Assembly: GCA_910574455.1 (NCBI GenBank)
Contig: CAJSYZ010000008.1
Coordinates: forward strand, 2,978,707-3,042,706
Length of the DNA: 64,000 bases
From: Trichaptum fuscoviolaceum
Lineage: Eukaryota; Basidiomycota; Agaricomycetes; Hymenochaetales; Trichaptaceae
Reading direction: 5' to 3'
Below the pieces are notes generated by a model. It searched no databases and had not been told where the DNA came from. It saw only the letters and a list, made by a program, of their open reading frames with translations. A program made the translations under genes and the position numbers. Shown piece after piece: positions 59,647 through 64,000 of this stretch; the first letter of the stretch is position 1, and the number at the start of each line of letters is the position of its first letter.

Positions 59647-60237
59647 ATGAAATGAGGTCGATGGATGTCGTTGATTCTCCTGTGATTTGGAGAATACATC
59701 CTTCTTACCATGATTCGAATGAATGTATTAGGATGGTGTACTCCTGTTGGGTTTTTCATTTCTTATTTCCCTTCACGAAGGCAGGCTACGATGAGATACC
59801 CGGTTGTAATATTAGCAGTGTTTTTATGAGATAACCTTCTATGTACATGTTTGTTCCAGACCTCAAATCGGTTGTAGGCAGTATCAGTGAGAGACGAACT
59901 ACACTATGGGTCAACGATTGCTTTGTTTTGTGGGCTCTACGATCGCCAATACGCTATCTATCTATTTCAGTTTCACGGCAAGTTCAAGTTCATACTATCT
60001 CTAACTTGAAGTGACAAACTGTCACTTCACGTGCACACTTGTCACATCCACTTCAAGTTGAGGCTGCGTGACAGACGCGCAGAAGATAAAATTTGAAAAT
60101 TTGAACACTTCAACTTCTGACTCCCATGAGATACCACGTATGGGAAGCTCTTCTCTTCTTACCAACAGCTACCTTTCAGATCAGTCACTGCAGTAATTAA
60201 AACTTAGCTGTTATTACTTACGTCGCACAGTTCGGCG
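59647..60237. other. Intergenic, PRMT5 to FunK1 kinase
   Basis: About 590 bp without a gene. It contains a perfect 10 bp-arm palindrome at 60007-60029 and three AACTTGAA/TTCAAGTT octamers (near 59985, 60003, 60052) just upstream of the kinase gene. Confidence 0.5.
60007..60029. repeat. Palindrome TGAAGTGACA-AAC-TGTCACTTCA
   Basis: The two 10 bp arms are exact reverse complements around a 3 nt spacer. An outer pair, AACTTGAAG at 60003 and CTTCAAGTT at about 60051, is also inverted. It could be a dimeric transcription-factor site or a transposon footprint. It lies about 210 bp upstream of the kinase ATG. Confidence 0.6.
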
Positions 60238-62652
60238 ATGACTGGCATGGCCTCCCCATATACAGCACTTATTGGGCCCGAACTCATCGATATCCTGGAA
60301 AATACAGCAGACATGACTAACTCCCCCTCCAAAGATTACCGTTCCTCACACCTATATACTCATAGGAGTGTTGATCACCATTTTGGATCTGACTTATGGC
60401 GTTACCGATACAGCGACATATCTTTCGAGATGTTCTTGAGATGCTCGTTTGGCATAACTGACACCGAGATGGATTCACTGAAGAATCGCGTACAGAAAAT
60501 CGCTGCTCATAAAACGGAGAACTACAAGACCAAATCGGCCGCGTTCGTGAGTACCGCTGGAAGTCTAGAAGCTAAGACGTACAGGCTGTTCGCGGGCATG
60601 GGCAATATGGTATTGGACGCACATCAACAACAATCCAGCAACCGCATCAAGGCTCTGCCTTCTCATTGTAATGGCCGAGACCGCTTGGCCATTCGAAAAC
60701 CACACGTAACGCTAGTCCCACAAAAGGACGGAGATACCGAGATCGACTTGAAAACCTTACGATGGGACCACATGTTATGCGTGCTGGAGTTTGGAAAGGC
60801 GCCTTCAGTCAGCTCTGAGGAAAAGGGTGACGCAGATGTTCTCAAGACCACATCTTCCACAGGCCCATGTCCGCCAAGTGAGTCTATCCCAGCAGCAGTA
60901 TCGCAGCCTCTTTCTCCAATGAAGTCATCAGCAGCCGTACCGCAAGCCTCTACTTCAGCCAAGTCCCTAAATCAAGACAGGAGACAGGCTGAAGCGTCTC
61001 CAATGACCGGAGTGCCTCAGGATGCGTCACATCGTGAAAGCGGAGCCACGGTAGACGATACAGAGGTGCAGCTCTCAAGTAGTATTACAGAGATGATGAG
61101 CCATTTCTCTGGTCGCACATTCACATTCGGCGCACTTGTCAGGCAAACGAAAATGCGGCTGGCTTATTATTCACGCTCCCTGTATGTTATCTCAAACGAG
61201 ATCGACATTGTCGACGATCCGGTGATGTTCGCCGTATTCTTGTGCGTATTCGCAATGCAGCCACCAGACAAACTTGGTTTCAGCAAGGACATGGACCTTT
61301 GTGACCCATTTAATACCAAGAGCAAACGCGCAAGAAATCTTGGCTTTGAAATCAATCCGGTCAATGGAGGTGACAGCTACGTCTTGCCGCCTGGAATGAA
61401 ACTGGAGTTGGGAGAATGCATCCACATTGAACAATGTCTGATTGGTCGAGCGACGGCAGTCTTTGATGTCAAGCGGCCGAAGGATTGCAAGGTTGACCTT
61501 GCTGCGAAGTTTCAATGGCATCCTAAGACCAGAAGACGCGAAGACCACGCGATACTGATAGCACGAGGGGTTGATCCGGAACATTCACCTGAGATCTACG
61601 GTGTAGCTATCGTGGCGGAGAATTCACCATCACAGAAATTTATGGCCGCGTGCGGGTCGACTCCTGTGGTGGAAGTAGAGGAGCGAGAATTGCGCGTAAT
61701 TCTAATGCGAAAATACAATCCTGTTGAGGAGCTGACTGACGAGCAATTCTGTGAAGTCGTGCCTCAGTTTGCTGCCTGTGCGTTCTATCGTTACTCTCCT
61801 AATCTAATGGTCTGACGAGTATTAGATATCCATTCATTGTTCTCAAAAAAAGAGCTCCTTCATCGAGATATTAGCATTTCTAATATGGCGTATCACATGA
61901 AGGACGAGAGGATAATTGCTACACTGCTTGACTTCGATTTAGCTACCTTTCCGGACAAGATGATATCCAATCTGGAGGGAGCTGAACATGCAGGTGCTTC
62001 TGAACCCGTTACTGGATCTCCTTCGCCCTCTGCTGTTCTGAATAAACCTAGGATATCAAATGCACCCAGCGCACCTACATCTCTATACAAAGCTGCAAAC
62101 GTAGGCAAGCCGCGCTACAAAAATATTCGTCGCCGATCTGGAACTCCGCCCTTCATGGCTATCGAAGCTCTTGACTTTCATCTTTTCCCATACGTTCATA
62201 ACCTTTGGCACGACTTGGAATCCATTCTTTACGCATTTGTGTGGCATGGTGTTGGATATAGATGGAAGGCGGGGATAATTCCGTGGACTATAGAGGATTA
62301 TAGACGAATCGAGGTCCTCCAGGAGTGGAGAGTTTGGTCTCGGGAAGATGTAGTAAATAAGAAGACCGTCTTCTTAGTGAGTCCGGTGTCTATACTCTCG
62401 CATATTGCGCATTCGAAATCCAGAAAAACATGCTGGTTTCTCTCAACTCTGTTCGCTAGGAAGATGATGGTTATTCGTGATCGCCAGCTTGCCCGCGAAA
62501 TAGGAGCCTTATCATCGAGAACATCTGCGCTTGAGGTTATTTTTCTTGATTACAATCCACCACTTTACCCTTTCTTCGCAGATATATTGGGATTCGATAG
62601 GGTGGAATGTCGACAGAGTTGTTGTGTGAAACAAACACTGACGAATACTTGA
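60238..62652 (+). CDS. FunK1-type fungal protein kinase
   Basis: Two exons (60238-61777 and 61826-62652) give 788 residues. The C-terminal part holds the kinase core: catalytic loop LLHRDISISNMAY with HRD Asp and Asn, the metal-site motif LLDFDLATF (DFD in place of DFG), and an APE-like segment SGTPPFMAIEALDF followed by HDLESILYAFVWHG. This layout is that of the FunK1 family, expanded in mushrooms. The N-terminal half carries the FunK1 domain start (DDPVMFAVFLCVFAMQPPDK and similar) after a Ser-rich linker. The proposed 48 nt intron (GTGCGT donor, CTGAC branch-like site, TTAG acceptor) removes the only in-frame stop, TGA at 61813. Without splicing the product lacks the catalytic loop. Confidence 0.78.
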
Positions 62653-62907
62653 ATCTCCAGCTTGAATATCTATAATACAATCACTATTCTAGTATAACTA
62701 CGGTTGCTGGCCAAGAGTGATCGTGATAAGATAAATATCAACCCCATACTCGCACTGAGGCCGGCGAAGACGAGGGTTGGTGGGTTAGAATATAATCTAC
62801 GCACATTTCAACTTTTAGCTAAAGCTCTGTCAAACTCTCGCAGGCATGAACGGCGATGTATTCCTTTGCTACAGCACAGACGCCGTTGAAGTCAGATAAC
62901 GAATAGC

Positions 62908-64000
62908 ATGCCAGCGACCTCGATTCAGTGGCTGACACGGATGACGGAATCAAATAATTGCCATACCATGCAAGTTGTCAGCCACCAGCACTTGAGATCT
63001 CAGTTCAAGGAACTTATCATCTACGCCAATCGCCCATTCACTTCTTCTACCACCATTGGTACCGACATGCGAGCCTCACTGTCCTTAACGTCTATCTTCT
63101 CCTCGCTGCTAAGTCCAGCGTACGGCGGGAGCTTTCTGCTTCAAATCCCTTCTATTCAAGTCATCAAGGCCCCTGAACTACCCTCGGATGCCTCTCCTGC
63201 CTCGCTTCCGCGAAGAATCCGCCGATGGAGGGGTGCACTTGGCACTATGGGAGACTACACGCTGCAGCTGCCGAGCCAGGGCCCGACGAGCGCGGCTCGT
63301 CTTGCTCTCGCTCGACAGGGATGCGCGACTGGAAGCTACCGCCTCAACTGCTCTGAGAGTCTATACGTCGTTGATCAATGCGGCCGAGCGATGTTCGAAC
63401 GCATCCAACTGGAAGAAGAACTTGAGGCGGGGTTGCATGGCCTGATGGAGAAACCGCCGATGCGGGGCTCCAACTCGACCACGGAGACTACTACTACCTC
63501 AGGCCCGCCCCTGGCTTCCGTATCCCAAGTCTCTGGCGTAGCTTTGCCAAAGGCGAGCTCCGGTGCTGCAATGCTCAGTCGTAAAATGACGACAAGACGT
63601 GTGGCAACTTATGGAGGAGAGGTTCCTCGTAGACGCCCATCAGCTCGCCGCCGCAAGCCGATCCCTTCGTCCCTGGACATGCGCTTTAGCTCACAAGGCT
63701 TGTCGAGTTGTGCCACCTTCACGGAAGGACTCTGCGAGCTTGATGAATTCGATGATTTGGCAGTAGCGCCATACGACAAGTCATCAGCGCGACTGTCAGC
63801 CTCTTTCTCTGCCCACGAACTTGGCGTCACTCAGCCCGTACTCGAATCTATCACTTGGAACCTGACATGGTTAAGTACTTCGCTAAAGAAACACTCCTAC
63901 CCATATGGCCCTCGTAGCAAGAAAGATACCACAAAATCCTCCTTATGCAAATCCTTTACGGCTTATGATCTTGCATCTTTGTACGTCGAGGGTCCGGTAG
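62908..64000 (+). CDS. Unknown protein, partial, runs off the right edge
   Basis: Plus-strand frame 1 is open from the ATG at 62908 to the last base (364 codons), with no stop after a TGA just upstream. It begins MPATSIQWLTRMTESNNCHT. A later ATG at 63067 is an alternative start, beginning MRASLSLTSIFSSLLSPAYG. Parts look folded (GDYTLQLPSQGPTSAARLAL, then CATGSYRLNCSESLYVVDQC and RAMFERIQLEEELEAGLHGL). They are followed by Ser/Thr/Arg-rich low complexity with RRRPSARRRKPIPS, then an acidic patch. I do not recognise a family. A long open frame this close to random expectation for length is unlikely, but introns may still cut it. Confidence 0.55.
   Translation, partial: MPATSIQWLTRMTESNNCHTMQVVSHQHLRSQFKELIIYANRPFTSSTTIGTDMRASLSLTSIFSSLLSPAYGGSFLLQIPSIQVIKAPELPSDASPASLPRRIRRWRGALGTMGDYTLQLPSQGPTSAARLALARQGCATGSYRLNCSESLYVVDQCGRAMFERIQLEEELEAGLHGLMEKPPMRGSNSTTETTTTSGPPLASVSQVSGVALPKASSGAAMLSRKMTTRRVATYGGEVPRRRPSARRRKPIPSSLDMRFSSQGLSSCATFTEGLCELDEFDDLAVAPYDKSSARLSASFSAHELGVTQPVLESITWNLTWLSTSLKKHSYPYGPRSKKDTTKSSLCKSFTAYDLASLYVEGPV

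Noticed and set aside
61810..61815. FunK1 gene as a pseudogene with a single TGA nonsense codon
   Set aside because: The frame is otherwise open across 805 codons, but a well-formed 48-nt intron (61778-61825) with donor, branch-like site and acceptor removes the stop in frame, so an intact gene is simpler.
61810..61825. A 16-nt GT...AG intron around the FunK1 stop codon
   Set aside because: It is far too short to splice and would shift the frame.

Overview
This window is nuclear DNA of a basidiomycete fungus, most likely an Agaricomycete. The evidence is intron-dense genes with mostly 50-80 nt GT-AG introns, a FunK1-type kinase, a DUF6699-type protein, a seven-helix membrane protein of the basidiomycete type, Ser/Thr-rich GPI proteins and multi-exon class-E P450s. 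I rebuilt exon structures by hand from splice signals, frame continuity and family motifs.

Left part (1-15.3 kb) is accessory in character. It holds a UbiA-family prenyltransferase/cyclase gene, a paraoxonase-like lactonase/arylesterase gene, and two paralogous P450s arranged tail to tail, with relics of a third P450 beyond them. Between the two P450s sits a 1.6 kb non-autonomous element with TA-flanked CAG...CTG ends and about 90 bp terminal inverted repeats. It carries a broken copy of a Bsd2/NDFIP-type NEDD4-adaptor gene. Two smaller inverted-repeat elements (253-817 and 5732-6149) lie in the flanks. Prenyltransferase plus oxidases suggests a small specialised-metabolite locus, but this is inference.

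Middle part (16-29 kb) is mostly housekeeping or conserved: Maf1 (RNA polymerase III repressor), a 90-residue membrane protein, Sds22 (PP1 regulator), two unknown membrane proteins, an intracellular LysM protein with a Cys-rich N-terminus, and a seven-helix membrane protein. An intron-containing tRNA-Lys(UUU) follows at 29.56 kb, then about 4.4 kb with no gene I can support.

Right part (34-64 kb) has SDH3/SdhC, a DUF6699-type protein, two Ser/Thr-rich surface proteins, a giant 11-exon acidic low-complexity gene ending in a CaaX box (about 2,602 aa), a Kre9/KNH-like GPI protein with microexons, PRMT5/Skb1, a FunK1 kinase, and a reading frame of unknown function that is open to the window edge.

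The most unusual items are the giant prenylation-motif protein built from phase-0 exons, the gene-carrying TIR element, and strong over-representation of the octamer AACTTGAA/TTCAAGTT in non-coding DNA.
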